Of a DNA stretch of 64,000 bases, positions 9,107-18,261 are shown piece after piece. Each line of letters opens with the position of its first letter. Positions within the stretch are counted from its first letter, which is position 1. The stretch lies in contig NZ_JBGGTX010000002.1 in NCBI RefSeq assembly GCF_041287255.1, positions 930,001 through 994,000 of the forward strand, read 5' to 3'. This stretch comes from Tamlana flava (lineage in GTDB: Bacteria; Bacteroidota; Bacteroidia; Flavobacteriales; Flavobacteriaceae). The position numbers and the translations under genes are program-made. The notes beneath the pieces are model-generated. The model was not told the DNA's origin. It searched no databases and saw only the letters and a program-made list of their open reading frames with translations.

Positions 9107-10801
9107 CTAAAAACTGGCTTTCAAGCTGATATGAACTTTAGAATTTGACAGTTTAAACTCAGAATCCTCGTTTTTGCCGTTAGCATAATTTAATTTAAAA
9201 AGTCCAGCTTTTGTCAAGATTCCAAAACCAAAACCATATCCAAAAAGTTTTTGTTGGGTACCGGCAATTTTATTTTCAAAATAGCCCGTATCAAATATGG
9301 AGTGAATGTAAATGGCATTGTTAAGTTGAAAACGGTATTCCGTATTAATAATACCAAAAAGTGATGCAAACAGGCTGTTTTCTTCAAAACCTCTTATGGA
9401 GTTAATCCCTCCAAACCTTAGCAGTTCGTTTTCGAAATAGTTGCCAGAAACCAAATTAGCACCGTTGGCTCTTATAAAAATGCTGTTTTTTTGGTTTAAA
9501 TTGAAGATATTAAATGCATCAATACTGAACAATGATTGTTTTTCTTTATTTATTTCTGTTTTCCGGTTTCCAAATCCAGTTTCCAAATCGATTCTTGACT
9601 TTACACGGAAAAGCAGATTGTAGGGTTGGGCCTTTTGGAATTGGTATCCAGTTGTGAAAAACTGTGTTTTATAGTCTTCAATGCTCAATGTTATGTTAGT
9701 TGAAAGTAAATTGTTTGACTCTGTTGCAACGATACCTGCAAATATTTTATGTTGTGCATTTATTTGGTAATGGATTTTGGCAGATTGATTGACTGTTGTA
9801 AAGGAAGAGTCTCTTTTGAATATCCTCAACAGTAAATCGATTCCAACGGGTGAATTGAATAAATAGGGCAATGATGCATCTGCTTCAAATGTTTTTTGGT
9901 CATTCTCATCACTTTTATATAAAAGCCTAAAAGATTCTCCAAAATTCAAATTGTTTATCAAATTCAAGTTTAGATACCCGTCAAATTCCAACCTATTGGT
10001 GTCTTCGTTCGTGCCAAAGCCTAAAAAACCATCAAAGGTATTGCTCCTGGATTTTTCAAGGTACAGGTAAAGATTGGTGGAGTCTTTCAAGAATAGAACC
10101 TCTGGGGGTTTTGTTTCATTCGCAAAATTTAAATTTGCAAGCTGCTCGGTTTTCTTTTTTATGCCAGCCAAATTAAAAGTTTGACCAGGTTTGACCTTTA
10201 AGTAATATTTTAAATACGATTTTGGGAATTTTTCATAGCCCTTTAACACAATATTATTGATGCTTCTTTTCTGTGTTGAAGATTCTATTGTTAGTTCGGC
10301 TTCCAATCTGGTTTTGTTCTTGGCCGTTATATTTGATAGCTGTAATCTTGAAAAAGGAAATCCTTTTTTTGAAGTTTCAGAATTTATGAAATTCAAAGCG
10401 TTTTCAACCAGTGGAAATTCAAGAATAAAATATTCGTCAAAAACATGGCTTGATATTGCTTTTAAAACTGCTTTTTCAACATCTTCATTTTTGTAGTATA
10501 TATATATGGTGCTGAATTTTGTTTTTAGAGCAATTTGGGCATGAAATGTTGAGTCATTTATTTTTTCAATTCCACTCACCTTGTTTTCAATATAACCGAT
10601 TTTATAAAGGGTGTTTTGAATCTGCTCAACTTCAGTAGTAATAGAATTAAAATCAACGTGTTTTTTTGAATAGCCCAAAGAATCTACAACCCTCGTTTCA
10701 ACTTCAGTTTCACCCAAAATATTTAATGTTAGATTTTGGCAAAAACCTTTCGAAGAAAAAAGGACATATATAATGAGGTATAAAAAGGACGCTCTTTGCA
10801 C
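9107..10801 (-). CDS. BamA/TamA (Omp85)-type outer-membrane protein
   Basis: 564-residue outer-membrane protein with signal peptide (ends about GFCQ, residue 22), a POTRA-like N-terminal half (two or three modules, about 25-240; IVLKGYEKFPKSYLKYYLKVKPGQTFN is a clear POTRA) and an Omp85 barrel. The barrel has the lid-loop motif GGINSIRGFEENS and ends HISLKASF with terminal Phe. It is shorter than BamA (usually five POTRAs), so it is probably a TamA-like or accessory Omp85 protein that inserts or exports a particular client. The start is GTG; no ATG precedes the signal peptide. No tamB-like gene is adjacent. It precedes the SusCD operon by 287 bp and may be a separate unit. Confidence 0.85.
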   Translation of the reverse strand: MQRASFLYLIIYVLFSSKGFCQNLTLNILGETEVETRVVDSLGYSKKHVDFNSITTEVEQIQNTLYKIGYIENKVSGIEKINDSTFHAQIALKTKFSTIYIYYKNEDVEKAVLKAISSHVFDEYFILEFPLVENALNFINSETSKKGFPFSRLQLSNITAKNKTRLEAELTIESSTQKRSINNIVLKGYEKFPKSYLKYYLKVKPGQTFNLAGIKKKTEQLANLNFANETKPPEVLFLKDSTNLYLYLEKSRSNTFDGFLGFGTNEDTNRLEFDGYLNLNLINNLNFGESFRLLYKSDENDQKTFEADASLPYLFNSPVGIDLLLRIFKRDSSFTTVNQSAKIHYQINAQHKIFAGIVATESNNLLSTNITLSIEDYKTQFFTTGYQFQKAQPYNLLFRVKSRIDLETGFGNRKTEINKEKQSLFSIDAFNIFNLNQKNSIFIRANGANLVSGNYFENELLRFGGINSIRGFEENSLFASLFGIINTEYRFQLNNAIYIHSIFDTGYFENKIAGTQQKLFGYGFGFGILTKAGLFKLNYANGKNEDSEFKLSNSKVHISLKASF

Positions 10802-10905
10802 GTTAATGGGTCTATTTTATGATGTAAATCTAACGGAAAATATATGCTAATAATATCCCCTAGATTATTATTTTTAAATTCACTTGAAAATTAATTAATT
10901 AGGAT

Positions 10906-10935
10906 TTGAATTATTCATTTTAATTTCTACCTTTG
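10906..10935 (+). promoter_or_regulatory. Bacteroidetes housekeeping promoter of the ribosomal superoperon
   Basis: -33 TTG (10906-10908) and -7 TACCTTTG (10928-10935), 19 bases apart, matching the TTG/TAnnTTTG consensus of the Bacteroidetes primary sigma factor. It lies about 43 bp before rpsL. Confidence 0.8.
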
Positions 10936-10977
10936 CAGCCCTCTAATAAGAGGATTATAAAATTTATATTAATAAAT

Positions 10978-11352
10978 ATGCCAACAATTTCGCAATTAGT
11001 AAGAAAAGGAAGAGCCAAAATAACCAAGAAGAGTAAATCGGCTGCTTTAGATTCTTGTCCGCAAAGACGTGGTGTATGTACTCGTGTTTATACAACAACT
11101 CCTAAAAAACCTAACTCAGCAATGCGTAAGGTAGCAAGGGTTCGTTTAACAAACGGAAACGAGGTTAACGCATACATCGGTGGTGAGGGGCACAATCTAC
11201 AAGAGCACTCGATAGTATTGGTTAGAGGCGGAAGGGTAAAAGATTTGCCAGGAGTTAGATACCACATTGTGCGTGGTGCCCTTGACACTGCAGGTGTTAA
11301 CGGTAGAACACAACGTAGATCTAAGTATGGTGCTAAGCGCCCTAAAAAGTAA
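10978..11352 (+). CDS. rpsL: 30S ribosomal protein S12
   Basis: 124 residues of the decoding-centre protein S12. The TTTPKKPNSAMRKVARVRL core is intact, with lysines at the positions where streptomycin-resistance substitutions arise, so the allele looks wild-type. The start at 10978 gives the conserved MPTISQLVRKGR; an in-frame ATG 45 bases upstream lies next to the promoter and adds residues absent from the family. It is the first gene of the str segment, 21 bp before rpsG. Confidence 0.98.
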   Translation: MPTISQLVRKGRAKITKKSKSAALDSCPQRRGVCTRVYTTTPKKPNSAMRKVARVRLTNGNEVNAYIGGEGHNLQEHSIVLVRGGRVKDLPGVRYHIVRGALDTAGVNGRTQRRSKYGAKRPKK

Positions 11353-11373
11353 TTAAAACTTTAAGAAGAAGAC

Positions 11374-11850
11374 ATGAGAAAAAGAGCAGCAAAAAAGAGA
11401 CCGCTTTTACCAGATCCACGTTTTAACGACCAGTTGGTTACTCGTTTCGTTAACATGATGATGTGGGACGGAAAGAAGTCTGTCGCTTTTAAGGTATTCT
11501 ACGATGCTATTGACATTGTAGACTCGAAAAAAACTGACGAAGAGAAAACAGCTTTAGAACTTTGGAAAGACGCGTTGTCTAATGTGATGCCTCACGTAGA
11601 AGTACGGAGCCGTCGTGTTGGTGGTGCAACATTCCAAATTCCAATGCAAATTCGTCCTGACAGAAAAGTTTCTACGGCAATGAAATGGCTTATTAGCTAT
11701 TCACGTAAAAGAAATGAAAAATCTATGGCTTTGCGTTTAGCTTCAGAAATTTTAGCAGCAGCTAAAGAAGAAGGAGCAGCGGTTAAGAAAAGAGTGGACA
11801 CCCACAAGATGGCGGAAGCTAATAAAGCATTCTCACACTTTAGATTTTAA
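11374..11850 (+). CDS. rpsG: 30S ribosomal protein S7
   Basis: 158 residues of S7, the primary assembly protein of the 30S head. It begins MRKRAAKKRPLLPDPRF and keeps the RVGGATFQIPMQIRP signature; the length is normal for Bacteroidetes. It sits between rpsL and fusA with only six bases to fusA, as in the str operon of other bacteria. Confidence 0.98.
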   Translation: MRKRAAKKRPLLPDPRFNDQLVTRFVNMMMWDGKKSVAFKVFYDAIDIVDSKKTDEEKTALELWKDALSNVMPHVEVRSRRVGGATFQIPMQIRPDRKVSTAMKWLISYSRKRNEKSMALRLASEILAAAKEEGAAVKKRVDTHKMAEANKAFSHFRF

Positions 11851-11856
11851 TAAAAA

Positions 11857-13983
11857 ATGGCAAGAGATTTAAAATTCACAAGAAATATTGGTATTGCGGC
11901 CCATATTGATGCTGGTAAAACAACAACAACAGAGCGAATACTTTATTATACAGGAGTTTCTCATAAAATAGGAGAGGTGCATGATGGTGCCGCTACCATG
12001 GACTGGATGGAGCAAGAGCAGGAAAGAGGTATTACGATTACTTCGGCTGCTACAACTTGTACTTGGCAGTTCCCTTTAAAAAATGGTCAGCCTACCGATG
12101 AAACCAAAGGTTATCACTTCAATATTATAGATACTCCTGGTCACGTTGATTTTACTGTTGAAGTTAACCGTTCTTTACGTGTATTGGATGGTTTAGTGTT
12201 CTTGTTTAGTGCCGTTGATGGTGTTGAGCCTCAATCTGAAACTAACTGGAGACTTGCAGACAATTATAAAGTGCCACGTATTGGGTTCGTAAATAAAATG
12301 GACCGTCAAGGTGCTAACTTTATGGCAGTTTGCCAGCAGGTTAAAGACATGTTGAAATCTAACGCGGTGCCAATCGTTTTGAACATTGGTGATGAGATAG
12401 ATTTTAAAGGTATTGTAGACTTAGTAAAAAACAGAGCTATTGTTTGGCATGATGAAACTCAAGGGGCAACCTTTGATGTTATTGAAATTCCAGATGAACT
12501 AAAAGAAGAAGCTCGTAAGTACAGAGCTTTACTTATTGAAGAAGTTGCAACTTACGATGAGAACCTTTTAGAAAAATTCATGGAAGATGAAGATTCTATT
12601 ACAGAAGATGAAGTGCACGCTGCGCTAAGAGCTGCTGTAATGGATATGGCAATCATTCCTATGATTTGTGGTTCTTCATTTAAAAACAAAGGCGTACAGT
12701 TTTTATTAGATGCTGTATGTCGTTATTTGCCTTCTCCTTTAGATAGAGACAATATAAAGGGAATTAACCCTGAAACTGAAAAAGAAGAAGTACGTAAGCC
12801 AGATGTAAATGCACCTTTTTCTGCATTGGCATTCAAAATTGCTACCGATCCTTTCGTAGGTCGTTTGGCATTCTTCCGTGCTTATTCTGGTCGTTTAGAT
12901 GCGGGTTCTTATATCTTAAATAACCGTTCAGGTAAAAAAGAGCGTATCTCTCGTATTTATCAAATGCATTCAAACAAGCAAAATGCTATTGAATTTATTG
13001 AGGCAGGAGATATTGGAGCGGCAGTAGGATTTAAAGACATCAAGACCGGTGATACCATGTCTGATGAAAAACACCCTATCGTTCTTGAATCAATGAATTT
13101 CCCTGATCCAGTAATTGGTATTGCTGTTGAGCCTAAAACTAAAGCTGATGTTGATAAATTAGGTATGGCTTTAGGTAAATTGGCTGAAGAAGATCCAACA
13201 TTTACTGTTAGAACTGATGAAGCTTCAGGACAGACTATTATTTCTGGAATGGGTGAGCTTCACTTAGATATTATTGTTGACCGTCTTAAACGTGAGTTTA
13301 AGGTTGAAGTTAACCAGGGTCAACCACAAGTAGAGTACAAAGAAGCTATTACGCAACGTGCCGAGCACAGAGAGGTTTACAAAAAACAATCTGGTGGTCG
13401 TGGTAAGTTTGCAGATATTGTATTTACTTTGGAGCCTGCTGAAGAAGGAAAAGTAGGTTTAGAATTCGTTTCTGAAATTAAAGGTGGTAACGTTCCTAAA
13501 GAATTTATCCCTTCAATTGAAAAAGGATTTAAAATGGCTATGGTTAATGGTCCATTGGCAGGATATGAAGTTGATGCGATGAAAGTAACATTAACGGACG
13601 GTTCTTACCATGATGTGGATTCTGATCAATTGTCATTCGAATTGGCTGCAAAAATTGGTTTTAAAACTGCTGCAAAAGCTGCAAAAGCTGTAATCATGGA
13701 GCCTATTATGAAACTTGAGGTAATTACTCCTGAAGAAAACATGGGTGACATTGTAGGAGATTTGAATAGACGTCGTGGTCAAGTAAGCGATATGGGAGAT
13801 AGAGCAGGTGCAAAAACTGTAAAAGCTACTGTGCCTTTATCAGAAATGTTCGGTTATGTAACAACATTAAGAACATTATCATCAGGTCGTGCAACGTCAA
13901 CAATGGAATTTTCACATTATGCTGAAACACCTTCAAATATATCTGAAGAAGTGATTAAGGCAGCTAAAGGTGTTGAAGCTTAA
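11857..13983 (+). CDS. fusA: Elongation factor G
   Basis: Translational GTPase of 708 residues that drives ribosome translocation. G1 AHIDAGKT (residues 15-22), the switch II DTPGH and NKMD are all present, followed by the EF-G-specific domains II-V (GSYHDVDSDQLSFELA, RRGQVSDMGDR). Full length with no insertions. It lies directly between rpsG and rpsJ; tuf, which often follows fusA, is absent here, so the str and S10 segments are fused. Confidence 0.98.
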   Translation: MARDLKFTRNIGIAAHIDAGKTTTTERILYYTGVSHKIGEVHDGAATMDWMEQEQERGITITSAATTCTWQFPLKNGQPTDETKGYHFNIIDTPGHVDFTVEVNRSLRVLDGLVFLFSAVDGVEPQSETNWRLADNYKVPRIGFVNKMDRQGANFMAVCQQVKDMLKSNAVPIVLNIGDEIDFKGIVDLVKNRAIVWHDETQGATFDVIEIPDELKEEARKYRALLIEEVATYDENLLEKFMEDEDSITEDEVHAALRAAVMDMAIIPMICGSSFKNKGVQFLLDAVCRYLPSPLDRDNIKGINPETEKEEVRKPDVNAPFSALAFKIATDPFVGRLAFFRAYSGRLDAGSYILNNRSGKKERISRIYQMHSNKQNAIEFIEAGDIGAAVGFKDIKTGDTMSDEKHPIVLESMNFPDPVIGIAVEPKTKADVDKLGMALGKLAEEDPTFTVRTDEASGQTIISGMGELHLDIIVDRLKREFKVEVNQGQPQVEYKEAITQRAEHREVYKKQSGGRGKFADIVFTLEPAEEGKVGLEFVSEIKGGNVPKEFIPSIEKGFKMAMVNGPLAGYEVDAMKVTLTDGSYHDVDSDQLSFELAAKIGFKTAAKAAKAVIMEPIMKLEVITPEENMGDIVGDLNRRRGQVSDMGDRAGAKTVKATVPLSEMFGYVTTLRTLSSGRATSTMEFSHYAETPSNISEEVIKAAKGVEA

Positions 13984-13994
13984 AATCTAAGAAA

Positions 13995-14300
13995 ATGAGT
14001 CAAAAAATCAGAATAAAATTAAAATCTTACGATCACAACTTGGTGGATAAATCTGCTGATAAGATTGTAAAAACAGTAAAGAGTACAGGTGCCGTTGTAA
14101 CAGGACCAATTCCGTTACCAACGAACAAGAAAATTTTCACTGTTTTACGTTCACCTCACGTTAACAAGAAATCAAGAGAACAATTTCAATTAAGCTCTTA
14201 CAAGCGTTTACTTGATATTTACTCTTCGTCATCAAAAACCATTGATGCGTTAATGAAGCTTGAATTACCAAGTGGTGTTGAAGTAGAGATTAAAGTATAA
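13995..14300 (+). CDS. rpsJ: 30S ribosomal protein S10
   Basis: 101 residues of S10 (IRIKLKSYDHNLVDKSADKI, SPHVNKKSREQF), a head protein that in other bacteria also takes part in antitermination as NusE. It is 11 bp after fusA. Unusually, it is followed by 137 bp of structured DNA with a terminator-like hairpin before rplC, which separates it from the rest of the S10 genes. Confidence 0.98.
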   Translation: MSQKIRIKLKSYDHNLVDKSADKIVKTVKSTGAVVTGPIPLPTNKKIFTVLRSPHVNKKSREQFQLSSYKRLLDIYSSSSKTIDALMKLELPSGVEVEIKV

Positions 14301-14437
14301 TTTCAATTTCGGTTAAAAGCCGAATTTAACATGTCCCACCGATGCGGTCGCGGGAAAAACGGAAAAATACATTTCAGGGACGAAAGGTATTTTGTCCCTG
14401 AAATTTTTTAAATAAGTAATAAATTAAATTAATAATT
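14301..14437 (+). promoter_or_regulatory. Structured leader between rpsJ and rplC
   Basis: 137 nt gap with three possible hairpins in order: GTTAAA/TTTAAC around 14313-14331, a CCG/CGG plus TCCC/GGGA stem around 14334-14356, and the terminator-like hairpin at 14371-14409. All other gaps from rplC to rpsN are 16 bp or less. The arrangement suits an attenuator or ribosomal-protein autoregulatory leader acting on rplC and downstream genes; this role is inferred. Confidence 0.55.
14371..14409 (+). terminator. Terminator-like hairpin inside the superoperon, before rplC
   Basis: Perfect 11 bp stem (ATTTCAGGGAC, 14371-14381, with GTCCCTGAAAT, 14394-14404), a 12-base loop, then a run of T. By form it is an intrinsic terminator, yet it sits between rpsJ and rplC, so it probably ends only part of the transcripts. 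Confidence 0.75.
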
Positions 14438-15055
14438 ATGTCTGGGTTAATTGGAAAAAAAATCGGTATGACCAGCATCTTTGATGAAAACGGGAAAAAC
14501 ATTCCTTGTACAGTAATCGAAGCTGGACCATGTATCGTTACCCAAGTCAGAACTAAAGAAGTTGATGGCTACGAAGCTGTTCAACTTGGTTTCGATGACG
14601 CGACAGAAAAAAGCGCTACAAAAGCAGACTTAGGTCATGCCAAAAAAGCGGGTACTTCTGTAAAACGCAAAGTTGTTGAATTCAAAGGTTTTGAGGAGGA
14701 GTACAAATTAGGTGATGCAATCACTGTTGAACATTTTATTGAAGGAGAGTTTGTTGACATTTCCGGAACTTCAAAAGGAAAAGGTTTCCAAGGTGTTGTA
14801 AAACGTCATGGTTTTGGTGGTGTAGGTCAAGCTACCCACGGTCAGCACAACCGTTTAAGAGCACCTGGTTCTATTGGTGCGGCTTCTTATCCTGCAAGAG
14901 TGTTTAAAGGCATGAAAATGGCCGGAAGAACAGGTGGAGAAAAGGTTAAAGTTGAAAATTTAAGAGTTTTGAAAGTAGTTGCTGAAAAGAACTTACTTGT
15001 TGTTAAAGGTTGTGTGCCTGGACACAAAAATTCTTATGTAATTATTAGAAAGTAA
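14438..15055 (+). CDS. rplC: 50S ribosomal protein L3
   Basis: 205 residues of L3, an early-assembly 23S-binding protein near the peptidyl-transferase centre. The extended loop GFGGVGQATHGQHNRLRAPGS is present and normal. Its last base overlaps the first base of the rplD ATG (TAATG), which suggests coupled translation. It is the first gene after the hairpin at 14371-14409. Confidence 0.98.
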   Translation: MSGLIGKKIGMTSIFDENGKNIPCTVIEAGPCIVTQVRTKEVDGYEAVQLGFDDATEKSATKADLGHAKKAGTSVKRKVVEFKGFEEEYKLGDAITVEHFIEGEFVDISGTSKGKGFQGVVKRHGFGGVGQATHGQHNRLRAPGSIGAASYPARVFKGMKMAGRTGGEKVKVENLRVLKVVAEKNLLVVKGCVPGHKNSYVIIRK

Positions 15056-15684
15056 TGAAAGTAGCAGTTTTAGATATAAACGGAAAAGACACAGGTAGAA
15101 AGGCAGACCTTTCTAAAGATGTGTTTGCTATTGAGCCTAATAATCACGCTGTGTATTTAGATGTTAAGCAATATTTGGCCAATCAGCGTCAAGGAACTCA
15201 CAAATCTAAAGAAAGAGCTGAGATTGCTGGAAGCACTCGTAAGATTAAAAAGCAAAAAGGAACTGGTACCGCTAGAGCTGGTAGTATTAAGTCTGGGGTA
15301 TTTAAAGGTGGTGGACGTATGTTTGGTCCAAGACCAAGAAATTACAGCTTCAAACTTAACAAAAACCTTAAGCGTTTAGCACGTAAATCTGCATTAAGTA
15401 TCAAAGCTGGTGAACAGTCAATTACAGTTTTAGAAGACTTTAATTTTGATGCGCCAAAAACAAAGAACTTTACCGCAGTTTTAAAGGCTTTAGAGCTTGA
15501 AAACAAAAAATCTCTGTTTGTGTTGGGTGGGTCAAATAATAACGTATATTTGTCATCGCGCAATTTAAAAGGCTCGGAGGTTATAACTACTTCAGAATTA
15601 AGCACTTATAAAATCATGAATGCTAATCAAGTAGTGCTTTTAGAAGGAGCTTTAGAAGGAATTGAATCAAACTTAAGTAAATAA
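15055..15684 (+). CDS. rplD: 50S ribosomal protein L4
   Basis: 209 residues of L4, which lines the peptide exit tunnel. The conserved tunnel loop region KKQKGTGTARAGSIKSGVFKGGG is present. In gammaproteobacteria L4 represses the S10 operon; whether the leader before rplC plays that part here is unknown. It overlaps rplC by one base and precedes rplW by seven. Confidence 0.97.
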   Translation: MKVAVLDINGKDTGRKADLSKDVFAIEPNNHAVYLDVKQYLANQRQGTHKSKERAEIAGSTRKIKKQKGTGTARAGSIKSGVFKGGGRMFGPRPRNYSFKLNKNLKRLARKSALSIKAGEQSITVLEDFNFDAPKTKNFTAVLKALELENKKSLFVLGGSNNNVYLSSRNLKGSEVITTSELSTYKIMNANQVVLLEGALEGIESNLSK

Positions 15685-15691
15685 GAAACAG

Positions 15692-15982
15692 ATGAGTATC
15701 TTAATTAAACCTATAATCACAGAAAAAGCGACTGCAGATAGCGAGTTAAGAAACTGCTATACTTTCGCGGTTGATACAAAGGCGAATAAGATAGAAATCA
15801 AAAAAGCGGTTGAGGCTGCTTATGGTGTTTCTGTTGAAAAAGTTCGTACTATAAATGTCCGTCCAGATAGAAGAACCCGTTACACAAAAACAGGTATTCA
15901 ACATGGTAAAACAAACGCTGTTAAAAAAGCGATTGTACAACTGGCGGAAGGTGAAATGATTGATTTATACAGTAACATGTAA
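15692..15982 (+). CDS. rplW: 50S ribosomal protein L23
   Basis: 96 residues of L23, the exit-tunnel rim protein that docks SRP and trigger factor. It starts MSILIKPIITEKAT, with VEKVRTINV in the core. Normal length; 10 bp before rplB. Confidence 0.97.
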   Translation: MSILIKPIITEKATADSELRNCYTFAVDTKANKIEIKKAVEAAYGVSVEKVRTINVRPDRRTRYTKTGIQHGKTNAVKKAIVQLAEGEMIDLYSNM

Positions 15983-15992
15983 TTAGACAACA

Positions 15993-16820
15993 ATGTCAGT
16001 AAGAAAATTAAAACCAATCACACCAGGACAGCGTTTTAGAGTAGTAAATGGATTTGACGCCATAACTACTGATAAGCCGGAGAAAAGTTTATTAGCTCCG
16101 AACAAAAAGTCTGGTGGTAGAAACAGTCAAGGAAAAATGACCATGCGCTACATTGGTGGTGGTCATAAAAAGAAGTATCGTATTATCGATTTTAAAAGAG
16201 ACAAAGCAGGAATTCCTGCTGAAGTTAAAACGATTGAGTACGATCCAAACAGAACGGCTTTTATCGCTTTGTTGAATTATCAAGATGGTGAAAAGAGATA
16301 TATTGTTGCTCAAAACGGATTGCAAGTTGGGCAAAATGTAGTATCTGGTAAAGAAGGTATTGCTCCAGAAATTGGAAATGCTATGCCTTTAGGTGAAATT
16401 CCATTAGGGACCATTATTTCTTGTGTTGAGTTACGTCCAGGACAAGGTGCTGTTATGGCACGTAGTGCTGGTGCTTTTGCTCAGTTAATGGCAAGAGATG
16501 GTAAGTTTGCCACTATTAAATTGCCTTCAGGCGAAACACGTTTGGTGTTAACCACTTGTATGGCAACTATTGGTGTGGTATCAAACTCAGATCACCAATT
16601 ACAAGTTAGTGGTAAAGCAGGTAGAACAAGATGGTTGGGCAGACGTCCAAGAACTAGACCAGTAGTTATGAACCCAATCGATCACCCAATGGGTGGTGGT
16701 GAAGGTCGTGCTTCAGGAGGACACCCAAGATCTAGAAACGGTATACCAGCTAAAGGTTATAGAACACGTTCTAAAACAAAAGCAAGTAACAAATATATTG
16801 TAGAACGTAGAAAGAAATAA
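15993..16820 (+). CDS. rplB: 50S ribosomal protein L2
   Basis: 275 residues of L2, essential for subunit joining and peptidyl transfer. The near-invariant C-terminal NPIDHPMGGGEGRASGGHP, including the histidine implicated in peptidyl transfer, is intact. Three bases separate its stop from rpsS. Confidence 0.98.
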   Translation: MSVRKLKPITPGQRFRVVNGFDAITTDKPEKSLLAPNKKSGGRNSQGKMTMRYIGGGHKKKYRIIDFKRDKAGIPAEVKTIEYDPNRTAFIALLNYQDGEKRYIVAQNGLQVGQNVVSGKEGIAPEIGNAMPLGEIPLGTIISCVELRPGQGAVMARSAGAFAQLMARDGKFATIKLPSGETRLVLTTCMATIGVVSNSDHQLQVSGKAGRTRWLGRRPRTRPVVMNPIDHPMGGGEGRASGGHPRSRNGIPAKGYRTRSKTKASNKYIVERRKK

Positions 16821-16823
16821 GAC

Positions 16824-17102
16824 ATGGCAAGATCATTAAAAAAAGGACCTTACGTTCATTATAAATTAGAGAAAAAAGTGGCTGCAAATGTTGAAGCTAA
16901 CAAGAAAACGGTTATCAAAACTTGGTCTCGTGCAAGTATGATTACTCCAGATTTTGTTGGACAAACCATAGCAGTACACAATGGCCGTCAATTTGTACCA
17001 GTTTATGTAACTGAGAACATGGTGGGTCATAAATTAGGAGAATTTTCACCAACACGTTCATTCCGTGGGCATGCAGGTGCTAAAAATAAAGGTAAAAAGT
17101 AG
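16824..17102 (+). CDS. rpsS: 30S ribosomal protein S19
   Basis: 92 residues of S19, a head protein contacting the A-site finger. MARSLKKGPYVHYKLEKK and the VYVTENMVGHKLGEFSPTR stretch identify it without doubt. It lies six bp before rplV. Confidence 0.97.
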   Translation: MARSLKKGPYVHYKLEKKVAANVEANKKTVIKTWSRASMITPDFVGQTIAVHNGRQFVPVYVTENMVGHKLGEFSPTRSFRGHAGAKNKGKK

Positions 17103-17108
17103 TAAGCT

Positions 17109-17516
17109 ATGGGAAGTCGTAAAAAACAAATGGCAGACGCTATTAAGGAGGCAAAGAAAGAAGTTGCTTTTGCAAAACTTAATAATTGTCCTACGTCACC
17201 AAGAAAAATGCGCTTAGTAGCCGATTTAGTAAGAGGTGAAAAGGTGCAGAATGCACTTAATATCTTAAAGTTCAACCAAAAAGAAGCATCTAGCCGTTTA
17301 GAGAAGTTGTTGTTATCAGCTATCGCTAACTGGCAAGCAAAGAATGAAGATGCCGATGTTGAATCTGCAGAATTATTTGTAAAGGAGATTAGAGTTGATG
17401 GTGGATCTATGTTAAAGAGATTGCGTCCAGCACCTCAAGGTCGTGCACACAGAATTAGAAAACGTTCAAACCATGTAACATTAGTGGTTGGAGCAAACAA
17501 TAACACACAAGCTTAA
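17109..17516 (+). CDS. rplV: 50S ribosomal protein L22
   Basis: 135 residues of L22, whose hairpin reaches into the exit tunnel (MLKRLRPAPQGRAHRIRKRS), the region altered in macrolide resistance; nothing abnormal is seen there. It carries an N-terminal extension of about 20 residues (MGSRKKQMADAIKEAKKE) common in Bacteroidetes. Confidence 0.97.
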   Translation: MGSRKKQMADAIKEAKKEVAFAKLNNCPTSPRKMRLVADLVRGEKVQNALNILKFNQKEASSRLEKLLLSAIANWQAKNEDADVESAELFVKEIRVDGGSMLKRLRPAPQGRAHRIRKRSNHVTLVVGANNNTQA

Positions 17517-17523
17517 TAAGAGT

Positions 17524-18240
17524 ATGGGACAAAAAACAAATCCAATCGGAAATCGCTTAGGAATTATCAGAGGATGGGAATCTAACTGGTACGGAGGAGA
17601 CGATTATGGCGATAAACTTGCCGAAGACGATAAGATTAGAAAATACGTTCACGCACGTCTTTCTAAAGCTAGTGTAAGTAGAGTAATCATTGAGCGTACT
17701 TTAAAACTTGTAACCGTTACTATCACTACGGCTCGCCCAGGTATCATTATTGGTAAAGGTGGTCAAGAGGTAGACAAGTTAAAAGAAGAGCTTAAAAAGA
17801 TTACTGGAAAAGAAGTTCAGATAAATATCTTTGAAATTAAAAGACCTGAACTGGATGCATTTTTAGTAGCATCAAGTATTGCACGTCAAATAGAGAATCG
17901 TATCTCTTACCGTCGTGCAATCAAAATGGCTATTGCTGCTACAATGCGTATGAATGCTGAAGGAATTAAAGTTCAAATCAGTGGTCGTTTAAATGGAGCC
18001 GAGATGGCACGTAACGAGCACTATAAAGAAGGACGTATTCCTTTATCAACCTTTAGAGCCGATATTGACTATGCTTTAGTTGAGGCACACACTACTTATG
18101 GTAGATTGGGTGTTAAAGTATGGATCATGAAAGGTGAAGTATACGGTAAAAGAGAGCTTTCTCCGCTTGTTGGTTTATCCAAAAAGCAAGGAAAAGGTGG
18201 AGCCGGACGTGGAACAAAAGCACCACGTCGTAGAAAGTAA
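17524..18240 (+). CDS. rpsC: 30S ribosomal protein S3
   Basis: 238 residues of S3 at the mRNA entry channel, with KH domain (RPGIIIGKGGQEVDKLKEEL) and the C-terminal LGVKVWIMKGEVYG. The ATG at 17524 (MGQKTNPIGNRLG) is the family start; an in-frame upstream start at 17488 would overlap rplV and was rejected. Confidence 0.98.
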   Translation: MGQKTNPIGNRLGIIRGWESNWYGGDDYGDKLAEDDKIRKYVHARLSKASVSRVIIERTLKLVTVTITTARPGIIIGKGGQEVDKLKEELKKITGKEVQINIFEIKRPELDAFLVASSIARQIENRISYRRAIKMAIAATMRMNAEGIKVQISGRLNGAEMARNEHYKEGRIPLSTFRADIDYALVEAHTTYGRLGVKVWIMKGEVYGKRELSPLVGLSKKQGKGGAGRGTKAPRRRK

Positions 18241-18261
18241 TTTTTTATAAAGTAAAGAAAA

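Noticed and set aside
13984..13994. Missing tuf after fusA
   Set aside because: Bacteroidetes usually carry tuf elsewhere, so its absence here is normal.
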